A stretch of 12,995 bases of DNA from Kiritimatiellia bacterium (GTDB lineage: Bacteria; Verrucomicrobiota; Kiritimatiellia; RFP12; UBA3636). Made by a program: the position numbers and the translations under genes. The first letter of the stretch is position 1; every line of letters starts with the position of its first letter. The stretch is taken from positions 1 through 12,995 of the forward strand of contig JAFUXX010000049.1 of the NCBI GenBank assembly GCA_017476965.1. The letters run 5' to 3'. A model generated the notes under the pieces. That model saw only the letters and a list, made by a program, of their open reading frames with translations, was not told where the DNA came from and searched no databases. Shown here one piece after another: positions 6,060 through 12,917 of this stretch.

Positions 6060-9000
6060 ATGACCGTCGTCGAAGAACTGAGGCAGAACCGCGAAAGCGG
6101 CGCGAAAAGGCTCGAAGCGGAGTACAAGGCCGGGCTCATGACGCTCGCCCGGCGCTTTTGCACCGACGAGTCGGACGCCGAGGAGCTGGTGAACCGCACG
6201 TTCGCCGCCGTCGTGGAAGGCATAGACGACTACCTGGAGCAGTCCGCGTTTTTCGGCTGGATGTGCCAGATTCTCTCCAACATCCACGCCAAGGACGTGC
6301 GGAAGAAGTCGAGCGGCGTCGTCTCCTACCCCGGCGAGGTGCCGGACGTGGCGGACGAAGCCCCGGCCGTGCCGGACGCCGTGGACGCCATTTTCGTGCG
6401 CGACGCCGTGGAAAGCCTGCCCGACGAAATGCGCGAGCTCGTCGTGTTGCGCTACTTCACCGGGCTTTCGGTACCGCAAATCGCCAAATTCCTCGCGATC
6501 CCCGCCGGCACCGTGAAGAGCCGCCTGCACTACGCCCACAAGGCTCTCGCCGCCAAACTCGGCGCGGCGGCGAAGAAACCCGGCGTGAAGGCGATGCTCG
6601 TGGCGCTCGCGCTCTGCGCGATCACCGCGCTCGGCGCGCTGACCGTCGCCGTCGTGTCCGGCGGCTCCGCGGATTCCGCGGATTCCTCGGTTTCCGGCCT
6701 CGAGGCGGCGTCCGAAGCGTCAGGATTTTCCGGATCCTCCGGATCGGCGGCAAACGAATTTTCAAGAGGAAAACCAACCATGAACACACGCACAATTCTG
6801 GCGCCCGTGGCGGCGCTTTCGTTCGCGGCGATGGGAAGCGGCCCGGCGGGCGCCGCGACTGTCGCCGAGCCGGCGTCTTCGGCGTCGCTCCCGGCGTCCA
6901 TCGAAGCCAAGACCGCGCTGTGGCTCGACGCATCGAAGAACCTCGTCCTCGATTCTTCGGGCAATCTCGTAGCATGGCTCGACGCCCGCGAGACCGCCCC
7001 CGCCGACTATGCCGACTACGAGGCTTCCGCCGCCGCCGCGAGTTTCACACATCCCCGCGCGGTCGTCTGGCAGACCGGCGAAGCGCCTTCCGGCTTCCCG
7101 ACCGTCGTCGGCGACGCTCCGGCGTCCTTCGGCGGCAAGCCGTACGTCGATTTCGGCGAGTACCACGACAACAAGTGGATGCTCTTCGTCGGCCCGGACG
7201 GCGCGCACGCGCCCGTGACGCTCGTCGGCTACGCGGGCGTCCTCGGCTTCGGCGAAACCGCGGGCTTCGTCGTGGGGCACGTGGACGACCCGGATCTCGT
7301 GCCGAAGACCGACGCCGGCAACGGCTCCCAATTCTACCACAAGGGCGCGGCCGGCAGCGGAGAGGACGCGATCTACTCCGGCTCCAACGGCTACGGCCGC
7401 TACGGCGAAACCCGCAAAAACGGCCACGTCGTGAAATCTACGACGAACGACAACGAAAACCGCCACACGCGCAACGGCTGGGAAACGTTCGTCGAGAACG
7501 GCCCGAACGTTTCCGGCATGGTCGTTTCGACGCTCTTCAACAACGGCAACTTCAAGGCTTCCGTGAACGCGGCATACACCGACCGCCAGGGCGGCGGCAG
7601 GATCGCCGAAATCGTGGTCCTTTCCGAGATGCTCACGCAGGAGGAAGTCGCCGATCTCGAAGCGTACTTCCGCGCCAAGTGGCTCGCGGGCGGCGGCGAC
7701 GCCACTGCCACCGTCGCGCTCCCCGCCGGCGACACGCTCGCCGTTCAGGCCGACGGCCAAGTCTTCGTGGGCGACATCGCCGGCGCCGGCGCGATCGAAA
7801 AGACCGGCTCCTCCTCGCTCACCGTCGACCGCAACGGCCGCCTCGCCGCCGGCCCGCTCGCACTCCGCGAGGGCGGCTACGTCTCGTGGGCCAAGCGCGC
7901 CCACCACGCGCCGCTTCTCGCCATCGGCGGCAAGACGGTCACCGCTTCGGCATCGACGCTCTCCGTCCGGACCGCCGGCGACGCCGACACGTTCACCGTG
8001 AACGAAAGCGTCGCCCGCCGCGTGGCCCTCGCCGGGGCCGAATCCGGCGTCGCCAAGATCGCGGCCTCCAAGGCAGCGATCTCCCTCCGTCCGCAGGCCC
8101 TTCCCGCCGCCGACGCCGCGACCGCCGTCGACCCCGATTTCCTCGCCATCGGAAACCTGATCGAGAACGGCAGCTTCGAGAAGGACGCGATCACGGCCTC
8201 TGCGGGCTACCAGCAGAACAAGGTGCCGACCGGCTGGAGCATCTCCGCGAAGAAGAACACGAATGCGAACTCCGTCGGCATCACCACGACGCGCGACACG
8301 ACGGCATGGCTCAACTACGCCTACCAGGGCTTGGTGCCGGACGGCGACCAAGCGCTTCTCATGCAGGTGATGAACTCGACCGATTCGACGAACGGCCTCC
8401 AGCAGACGGTCTCCGTCCCGCAGGCGGGCCTCTACGAGTTCTCGGCGTTCATCCGCTGCCGCAACCGCCCGAACAACACCGACAAGACCGTTTCCTTCCG
8501 CGTCTACGTGGACGGCACGCAAGTCTTGGTGCGGCGTCCGTGGCTCACCGGAGCGTGGGATGCCTCGGCGCGCGCGTTCACGACCACCTCCACCGAATAC
8601 GAATTCAAGCGCGTCGCCACCGATGTCGCGCTCTCCAAGGGCAACCACGTGATCGAAATCGTCGCCACCAACCCGCACACCACCGACAACAAGCAGGACC
8701 GCGCAATCATGGTGGACGACGTCCGCCTCGAACCCGTCGCCCCCGGCGACTTCGTGCTCGTGCCCGACGCAAACTTCAGCTCCTGCGACGTCTGGAGCCA
8801 AACCGAGATCGACTCCTCCTACGGCGGCAACTTTTCCCGCACGGCCGCTCCGTTCTGGACGATTTCCTCCGGCGCGCTTTCGCGCTTCCCGAGCACTTGG
8901 TTCTGCAACCCGATCTACAACGACTCCGGCGAAGACCAGCAGGCCGCGCTCCAGAACAACGCCACCGCCACGCAGACCGTCACGCTCCCGCGCGCCGGCC

Positions 9001-9917
9001 GCGTGCGGGTTTCGGTCCGCTACGCGAACCGCTCCTCGAACCTCTACACCGGCGCCGTGCGCGCTTCGGGCCAGACCTTCTCGGTCTCCCTCGGCGACTC
9101 CACGGTTTTCTCCACCACGGTGACCTCGCCCGACATGGCCACGGCCGTCGCGGAAATCGACGCCGCCGCGGGCGCCCAGCAGCTCGTGCTGCGCAGCTAC
9201 CGCGACGGCAGCGCCGACCTCACGACGATCGTGGACGACGTCCGCATCGAATACGTCGGCTCTTCCGACCGCGCGCTCGACGACGCGGCCTTCGCCGCCA
9301 ACTCCTCGACCTGGTCGCTGGACGGCGCGTCTGCCGAGTCCGATCCCTACGGTCTGCGCGAGCTCGTCTTCTCCGGTACCGCCAAGGCGACCGCGACCTT
9401 CTCGGTCCCGTCCGACGGCTACTACCTGCTCACCTTCCAGTCGCGCGGGCGTCCTCTCTCCGAAAGCGGCCAAACCGGAATCTACCACAGCTTCAACTAC
9501 TACTCGCACAACCTCGACGTGCGTCTCGACGGCGGTTTCGTCGCCAACGTCTACAACGCCCACGTCGACCGCTTCCCGGTCGAGTTGCGCCTGCCATACC
9601 TCACCGCAGGCGAGCATGCCCTGCTCTTCTCCGGCTCCAGCGACGGCACCAGCGCCGCCACTGCGCAGTCGCGCATCTCCGACGTGACGGTGACGCCCCT
9701 CGCCACAGGTGCGATCGCCGATTGGAGCAAGATCGAATTCGATCTGGCCGGCGACGCGACGATCGACGCCGATTTCCCGGGCACCGTCCGCGTCGGCCGC
9801 ATCCGCGTGGACGGCAAGGCGTACTTCGGCTCCTTCACGGCGGACGACTCTTCCTTCGTCACCGGCCCCGGCACCGTCGAAGCCGTGCCCGAAGCCTTCG
9901 TCCTGGTCGTGCGCTAA
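6060..9917 (+). CDS. ECF-type sigma factor fused through one membrane helix to a LamG/CBM-like surface protein
   Basis: One uninterrupted frame of 1,285 codons. Residues 1-80 match sigma region 2 (DESDAEELVNRTFAAVVEGIDDY...FFGWMCQI..NI). Residues about 115-170 match region 4, with helix-turn-helix SVPQIAKFLAIPAGTVKSRLH. KKPGVK precedes one hydrophobic helix (178-199), then a Ser/Ala/Asp-rich tail. At 241 begins a signal-peptide-like segment (MNTRTILAPVAALSFAAM, cleavage near GPAGA), then a LamG/concanavalin-like region (280-543; ALWLDAS...GGRIAEIVVL) and a short GAGAIEKTGSSSLTV motif (about 569-595) like autotransporter-associated repeats. Three beta-sandwich domains resembling carbohydrate-binding modules follow (699-893 with NLIENGSFE..PTGW and VDDVRLEP; 898-1067 with VDDVRIEY; 1070-1215), then a 70-residue end. 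No barrel or PEP-CTERM anchor is seen. If translated as one protein, the sigma domains are cytoplasmic and the rest periplasmic. Otherwise residues 241-1285 are a separate secreted protein starting at 6780. Confidence 0.8.
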   Translation: MTVVEELRQNRESGAKRLEAEYKAGLMTLARRFCTDESDAEELVNRTFAAVVEGIDDYLEQSAFFGWMCQILSNIHAKDVRKKSSGVVSYPGEVPDVADEAPAVPDAVDAIFVRDAVESLPDEMRELVVLRYFTGLSVPQIAKFLAIPAGTVKSRLHYAHKALAAKLGAAAKKPGVKAMLVALALCAITALGALTVAVVSGGSADSADSSVSGLEAASEASGFSGSSGSAANEFSRGKPTMNTRTILAPVAALSFAAMGSGPAGAATVAEPASSASLPASIEAKTALWLDASKNLVLDSSGNLVAWLDARETAPADYADYEASAAAASFTHPRAVVWQTGEAPSGFPTVVGDAPASFGGKPYVDFGEYHDNKWMLFVGPDGAHAPVTLVGYAGVLGFGETAGFVVGHVDDPDLVPKTDAGNGSQFYHKGAAGSGEDAIYSGSNGYGRYGETRKNGHVVKSTTNDNENRHTRNGWETFVENGPNVSGMVVSTLFNNGNFKASVNAAYTDRQGGGRIAEIVVLSEMLTQEEVADLEAYFRAKWLAGGGDATATVALPAGDTLAVQADGQVFVGDIAGAGAIEKTGSSSLTVDRNGRLAAGPLALREGGYVSWAKRAHHAPLLAIGGKTVTASASTLSVRTAGDADTFTVNESVARRVALAGAESGVAKIAASKAAISLRPQALPAADAATAVDPDFLAIGNLIENGSFEKDAITASAGYQQNKVPTGWSISAKKNTNANSVGITTTRDTTAWLNYAYQGLVPDGDQALLMQVMNSTDSTNGLQQTVSVPQAGLYEFSAFIRCRNRPNNTDKTVSFRVYVDGTQVLVRRPWLTGAWDASARAFTTTSTEYEFKRVATDVALSKGNHVIEIVATNPHTTDNKQDRAIMVDDVRLEPVAPGDFVLVPDANFSSCDVWSQTEIDSSYGGNFSRTAAPFWTISSGALSRFPSTWFCNPIYNDSGEDQQAALQNNATATQTVTLPRAGRVRVSVRYANRSSNLYTGAVRASGQTFSVSLGDSTVFSTTVTSPDMATAVAEIDAAAGAQQLVLRSYRDGSADLTTIVDDVRIEYVGSSDRALDDAAFAANSSTWSLDGASAESDPYGLRELVFSGTAKATATFSVPSDGYYLLTFQSRGRPLSESGQTGIYHSFNYYSHNLDVRLDGGFVANVYNAHVDRFPVELRLPYLTAGEHALLFSGSSDGTSAATAQSRISDVTVTPLATGAIADWSKIEFDLAGDATIDADFPGTVRVGRIRVDGKAYFGSFTADDSSFVTGPGTVEAVPEAFVLVVR
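6764..6782 (+). promoter_or_regulatory. Internal ribosome site and ATG for the surface-protein part
   Basis: AAGAGGA (6764-6770) lies 9 nt before an in-frame ATG (6780-6782), one of the clearest Shine-Dalgarno/ATG pairs in a window where most genes have none. The product begins with a plausible secretion signal. This suggests that the 1,045-residue surface protein can be made on its own even though the sigma frame runs straight through. The ATG also overlaps a TGA in the +1 frame (ATGA), the usual form of coupled genes here. Confidence 0.65.
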
Positions 9918-9955
9918 AAGGCGGCTGCGCCAAGCAACCACAGGCGGCCAAGATT

Positions 9956-9988
9956 CCCGGAAGGCCTGGAAATGCCAGGCCTCCCGGG
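9956..9988. repeat. Strong hairpin between surface-protein and GH5 genes
   Basis: The arms CCCGGAAGGCCTGG (9956-9969) and CCAGGCCTCCCGGG (9975-9988) pair over 14 positions with a single mismatch around a 5-nt loop. It starts 38 nt after the TAA of the surface protein and ends 18 nt before the GH5 ATG. No T-run follows on either strand, so it is not a classic intrinsic terminator. It may attenuate or stabilise the mRNA between the two genes, or be a dispersed repeat. The remainder of the 89-nt gap shows no recognisable promoter. Confidence 0.75.
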
Positions 9989-10006
9989 CACCCGAAAAGC
10001 GTTTCC

Positions 10007-11845
10007 ATGAAATTTCCCGTTGTCCCGGTCGTTGCCACCCTTGCCGCCGTCTTGCCGGTCCATGCCGCGACGCTGCTCTTCCATGCGCCGCTCGACGGCT
10101 CGCCCGTCGCCGCGGTCGCGGCCGGGCGCGCGGAGCTCCCCTGCTCCACCGATCTCGTGAAAGTGCGCGGCGGCGAATGGGGCGGCACCAACTACCTCTA
10201 CGCAGTGAACACGGGCGACGCTCCGGCGGAAGTGGTGCTGCCGGAACCGTACGGCAAAGTGACGCTTGCGCCGAACGGGCTCGTCGTCAAAACGCAACCG
10301 GCCGATGCTCCGCGGCGGCTTGTCGTCGAAATTTTGCCCGGCGCCACGAACCGCGTCGAGCACCATGCAATCCCGCTCGACGTCGGGGAAATTTTCGCCT
10401 CCGGGAAGGGCGTACGCGCGTCGGTGCGCGTGTCGGGCGAAAACGTTTCGGAGCCGGACCATCCGTGGAACGGCGTGAAATTCATGTTCCATTACCGCGA
10501 TGCTTCATCCGGAAACGACCGCTGGCCCGGCGCCGCGCTGCCGACAGGCACGTTCACGAACCAGCTCGCGGAATTGAGCCTCAGCCCGTACGGCCTCGAC
10601 AGCAATCCCGCCGACGGCCGCGTGGAGCTGATACTCGGGCTCGAAGGCTGCACCGGCCGCGCCGTTTTCGATCTCTCCACCCTCCGCATCGAGCCCGAAG
10701 ACTGGGGCTTCGCCCCCACCAACCAAAACTGGATCGTCCACTACCCGGAAGCAGGGGGAGCAGGCGCCACCCCGGCCGGTATGGAAGCAGGCGCCACCCC
10801 ACCCGCCCAGGAAGCAGGGGGTTCGGGGGGCTGCAAGCCCCCAGTCGTGGGGGGCGCGGGGGGCGCAGCCCCCCGTCCCTTGCGCGGCACCATGCTCCCC
10901 GGCCGCGCCACGCGCGAGGAGGATATCGAGACCCTGCACCGCTGGGGCGCCACGCTCGTGCGCTTCCAGATCACGCGCAACTGGTGGAAAGTCGACGACA
11001 ACCAGGACCTTGCCGAATACGCCCGCTGGGTCGATTCGCGCCTCGACAACCTCGAGCAGGTGTTGGGCTGGTGCGCCGCGCGGGGCATGAAGGTCTGCAT
11101 CGACCTTCACGCTCTCCCCGGCGGCAAGAGCGGCTTCCGCGAGCGCCCCTACGAGATGCACATGTTCCGCGACGAGCGCTACCTCGCCGCGTTCGTCGAC
11201 ACCTGGCGGCGCATCGCGACGCGCTTCCGCGGCCATCCCGCGATCTACGGCTACGACCTCGTCAACGAGCCGAACCAGCGCTCCCCCGCGCCGTTCAGCT
11301 ACTGGGAAGTGCAGCGCCTCGCGGCCGAGGCCGTGCGCGAAATCGACCCGGACACGCCGATCATCGTCGAAAGCAACCTCGCCGACCGTGCCTGCGCCTT
11401 CCGCTACCTTTCGCCGCTCGCGATGGACAACGTGATCTACCAGTGCCACATGTACCAGCCCACCGAGTACACGCACCAAGGCGTGAACGGCAGCCCGGTG
11501 CAGGACGCCGGCAATCCGCTCTCGTGGCCCGGCACGTACCGCGGGCAGGTCTGGGACAAGGAGTTCATCCGGCGCGAGCTCGCGCCGGTCCTCGAATTCC
11601 AGCGCCGCCACAGGTGCAAGATCTACGTCGGCGAATTCAGCGCCGCCGCGTGGGCGCCCGGCGCGGAAAACTACCTGCGCGACTGCATCGAGCTCTTCGA
11701 GGAGTACGGCTGGGACTGGACCTACCACGCCTTCCGCGAAGCGCCGGTCTGGGACGTCGAAAGGGAGACGTCCGCTGACGGCGCCTCCGCGCCCTCCGCG
11801 GACAACCCGCGCAAGCGCGTCCTGCTCGACGCCCTCGCGAAGTGA
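10007..11845 (+). CDS. Exported GH5 family glycoside hydrolase with N-terminal beta-sandwich region
   Basis: 612 residues. A signal peptide (1 to about 21, ending LPVHA-A) sends it out of the cytoplasm. Residues about 22-245 are beta-rich and resemble a carbohydrate-binding module by composition, but I do not recognise the family. Residues about 248-294 are a Gly/Ala/Pro insert of odd codon use, described separately. The GH5 (beta/alpha)8 domain follows: RGTMLPG start, an Arg-bearing strand LVRFQITRNWW, CIDLHALPGG, YDLVNEPNQ with acid/base E421, the His/Tyr strand YQCHMYQP, and YVGEFSAAAW with nucleophile E543. All key GH5 residues are present, so it should be an active retaining enzyme. The substrate (a beta-glucan or beta-mannan is typical of the family) cannot be told from the sequence. 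ATG 10007 is chosen for its signal peptide; the frame stays open upstream only as a shadow. Confidence 0.9.
   Translation: MKFPVVPVVATLAAVLPVHAATLLFHAPLDGSPVAAVAAGRAELPCSTDLVKVRGGEWGGTNYLYAVNTGDAPAEVVLPEPYGKVTLAPNGLVVKTQPADAPRRLVVEILPGATNRVEHHAIPLDVGEIFASGKGVRASVRVSGENVSEPDHPWNGVKFMFHYRDASSGNDRWPGAALPTGTFTNQLAELSLSPYGLDSNPADGRVELILGLEGCTGRAVFDLSTLRIEPEDWGFAPTNQNWIVHYPEAGGAGATPAGMEAGATPPAQEAGGSGGCKPPVVGGAGGAAPRPLRGTMLPGRATREEDIETLHRWGATLVRFQITRNWWKVDDNQDLAEYARWVDSRLDNLEQVLGWCAARGMKVCIDLHALPGGKSGFRERPYEMHMFRDERYLAAFVDTWRRIATRFRGHPAIYGYDLVNEPNQRSPAPFSYWEVQRLAAEAVREIDPDTPIIVESNLADRACAFRYLSPLAMDNVIYQCHMYQPTEYTHQGVNGSPVQDAGNPLSWPGTYRGQVWDKEFIRRELAPVLEFQRRHRCKIYVGEFSAAAWAPGAENYLRDCIELFEEYGWDWTYHAFREAPVWDVERETSADGASAPSADNPRKRVLLDALAK
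10747..10890 (+). repeat. GC-rich hairpin-forming insert inside the GH5 gene
   Basis: In-frame block of about 46 codons between the N-terminal domain and the catalytic barrel. It contains GGAAGCAGGGGG twice (10747-10758, 10810-10821) and GCAGGCGCCACCCC twice (10760-10773, 10787-10800). Two 7-bp-stem hairpins have identical GCA loops (10826-10842 and 10858-10874). Glycine codons switch from the usual GGC to many GGG, and a TTG leucine appears. This looks like a repeat element tolerated as an interdomain linker rather than native coding sequence. Confidence 0.7.
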
Positions 11846-11846
11846 C

Positions 11847-11870
11847 GCGCCTCTCCGCGCGCCTCTCCGC
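11847..11870. repeat. Tandem 12-bp repeat between convergent genes
   Basis: GCGCCTCTCCGC occurs twice in direct succession (11847-11858, 11859-11870) in the 34-nt gap between the GH5 stop and the stop of the minus-strand deacylase gene. No hairpin with a T-run is visible, so the end of transcription between these convergent genes is unexplained. The repeat may be chance in GC-rich sequence. Confidence 0.6.
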
Positions 11871-11879
11871 TCGCCGCTT

Positions 11880-12383
11880 CTATCGCGGCGCGGCCTGTTC
11901 GGCGTCCACCGGGACTGCGCCGAGCAGCGTGCGCAGCAGCGCGGGATCGATCCGCACGAAAAGGCCGCGCTGGCCGCCGTTGATGCAGATCCAGTCGAAA
12001 TCGAAAATCGACTTCTGCGCGTAAATCGGGACCCGCTTGCGGAACCCGAACGGCGAAGTGCCGCCGCAGTGGTAGCCGCTGTGGCGCTCCGCGACCTGGC
12101 GGTCGCAGAGCGAGACCGACTTTTCGCCGATCGCGCGGGCGAGGTTTTTCGTGGAAATCTCGCGGTCGCCGTGCATGAGCATGATGAACGGCTTCTTAGC
12201 TTCGTTTTCGAGCACTATCGTTTTGACGATGCGGTGCTCGTCGATGCCGAGTTCGCGCGCGGCCTGGGCCGTGCCGCCGCGTTCCTCGTACTTGTAGACG
12301 CGGGCCTCGTACGCGGCGTGAGCGTCGTCGAGGAACCGCAGCGCCGCCGTGGCCGGGAGTTTGCCGTCTTTCGCGCCGCTCAT
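11880..12383 (-). CDS. ybaK: YbaK/EbsC family Cys-tRNA(Pro) deacylase
   Basis: 167 residues, near the usual length of about 155-160. This family removes cysteine wrongly attached to tRNA(Pro) (and sometimes tRNA(Cys)) in the cytoplasm. Family marks are PATAALRFLDDAHAAYE at the start, TAQAARELGIDEHRIVKTIV with the conserved Lys (K54), FIMLMHGDREISTKNLARAIGEKSV, and the late GGTSPFGFRKRVPIYA block, which corresponds to the family's GG.SP.G..K..P motif. ATG 12383 overlaps the stop of the cytidine deaminase gene (ATGA, 12383-12380), so the two are probably translated together. The frame is open upstream to 12821, but that portion is the shadow of the deaminase gene. I see no truncation. Confidence 0.93.
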   Translation of the reverse strand: MSGAKDGKLPATAALRFLDDAHAAYEARVYKYEERGGTAQAARELGIDEHRIVKTIVLENEAKKPFIMLMHGDREISTKNLARAIGEKSVSLCDRQVAERHSGYHCGGTSPFGFRKRVPIYAQKSIFDFDWICINGGQRGLFVRIDPALLRTLLGAVPVDAEQAAPR

Positions 12384-12787
12384 TTCGAAGGGAATCCGAA
12401 TGCGTGCGGAAGGTAGTCGCCGAGCGTGCGCACGACGGGCCCGCCTCCGGAGAGGGGAACCACCACGACCGGGGTTTCGGGCGTGCAGAACTCCGCGAGC
12501 GCCTGGCGGCACGCTCCGCAAGGCACCGCGGGGGCGTCCGGCGTGCCGCCCGCGATGGCGATCGCGGCGAAATCGCGGCGCCCTTCGCTCACCGCCTTGA
12601 AAAGCGCGGTCCGCTCGGCGCACATAGTCAAGCCGTACGAGGCGTTTTCGACATTGCATCCGCGCCACACGGAGCCGTCGCGGGCCAGCAGCGCCGCGCC
12701 GACCGGGTACCCGGAGTATGGGCTGTAGCTGGCGGCCGCGGCTTCGCGCGCCTCGGCCGCGAGCGTCATGGCGTCTTTTTCGTTCAT
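12380..12787 (-). CDS. cdd: Cytidine deaminase (small, tetrameric zinc type)
   Basis: 135 residues, the size of the small homotetrameric enzymes. It converts cytidine and deoxycytidine to uridine and deoxyuridine in pyrimidine salvage. SYSPYSGYPVGAALL is the usual N-terminal block. GCNVENASYGLTMCAERTAL holds the substrate Asn/Glu, the first zinc Cys and the catalytic Glu (CAE); PCGACRQALAEF gives the other two zinc Cys. The ATG at 12787 is chosen because the protein then starts just before the conserved region; an upstream ATG at 12850 would add 21 Arg/Pro-rich residues with no family support and would overlap the likely promoter. The stop overlaps the ybaK start. Confidence 0.95.
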   Translation of the reverse strand: MNEKDAMTLAAEAREAAAASYSPYSGYPVGAALLARDGSVWRGCNVENASYGLTMCAERTALFKAVSEGRRDFAAIAIAGGTPDAPAVPCGACRQALAEFCTPETPVVVVPLSGGGPVVRTLGDYLPHAFGFPSK

Positions 12788-12840
12788 CGGTTCCGGTTCC
12801 GTCGCTCCGGCGCGCCTCCATCGGCGGCCGGACGGGGTGG

Positions 12841-12869
12841 ATGATACCACATGCCGCCCGGTTTGCCTA
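12841..12869 (-). promoter_or_regulatory. Candidate promoter for the cdd-ybaK pair
   Basis: Read on the minus strand, TAGGCA (12869-12864, 4/6 to TTGACA) lies 17 nt before TATCAT (12846-12841). TGG directly precedes the -10, making an extended -10 element (TGn). The start site would fall near 12834, giving a leader of about 47 nt before the cdd ATG at 12787. It is back to back with the promoter of the rightmost plus-strand gene. Confidence 0.5.
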
Positions 12870-12882
12870 CGGGCGCGCTCCG

Positions 12883-12911
12883 TTGCAAAATCCGCGGAAC
12901 GGGGCTACAAT
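12883..12911 (+). promoter_or_regulatory. Promoter predicting a leaderless mRNA
   Basis: TTGCAA (12883-12888), a 17-nt spacer and TACAAT (12906-12911) form a good sigma70-type promoter. Only 6 nt separate the -10 from the ATG at 12918, so transcription would begin at or next to the A of the start codon. No Shine-Dalgarno sequence can fit. Confidence 0.65.
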
Positions 12912-12917
12912 TGCGGC

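Noticed and set aside
4964..6223. Minus-strand open frame of 419 codons across argC and the start of the sigma gene
   Set aside because: It overlaps the fully recognisable argC coding strand and has no domain of its own. It also crosses the palindrome and promoter region.
6660..6760. Short Ser/Ala/Asp repeats after the sigma membrane helix as a separate repeat element
   Set aside because: The TCCGCGGAT duplication is short and reads as an ordinary flexible linker. It is covered in the description of the fusion.
6762..9941. Minus-strand open frame of 1,059 codons antisense to the surface protein
   Set aside because: Same GC-driven artefact: repetitive Val/Gly/Asp/Arg composition, no start context and no recognisable motif. 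The plus strand encodes clear beta-sandwich domains.
6158..10006. Long upstream extension of the GH5 frame through the sigma and surface genes
   Set aside because: The extension is Arg/Pro-rich shadow translation of the real frame. The GH5 protein starts convincingly with a signal peptide at 10007.
12384..12821. N-terminal extension of the YbaK protein
   Set aside because: The additional 146 residues are the off-frame shadow of the cytidine deaminase gene. YbaK homologues begin near the ATG at 12383.
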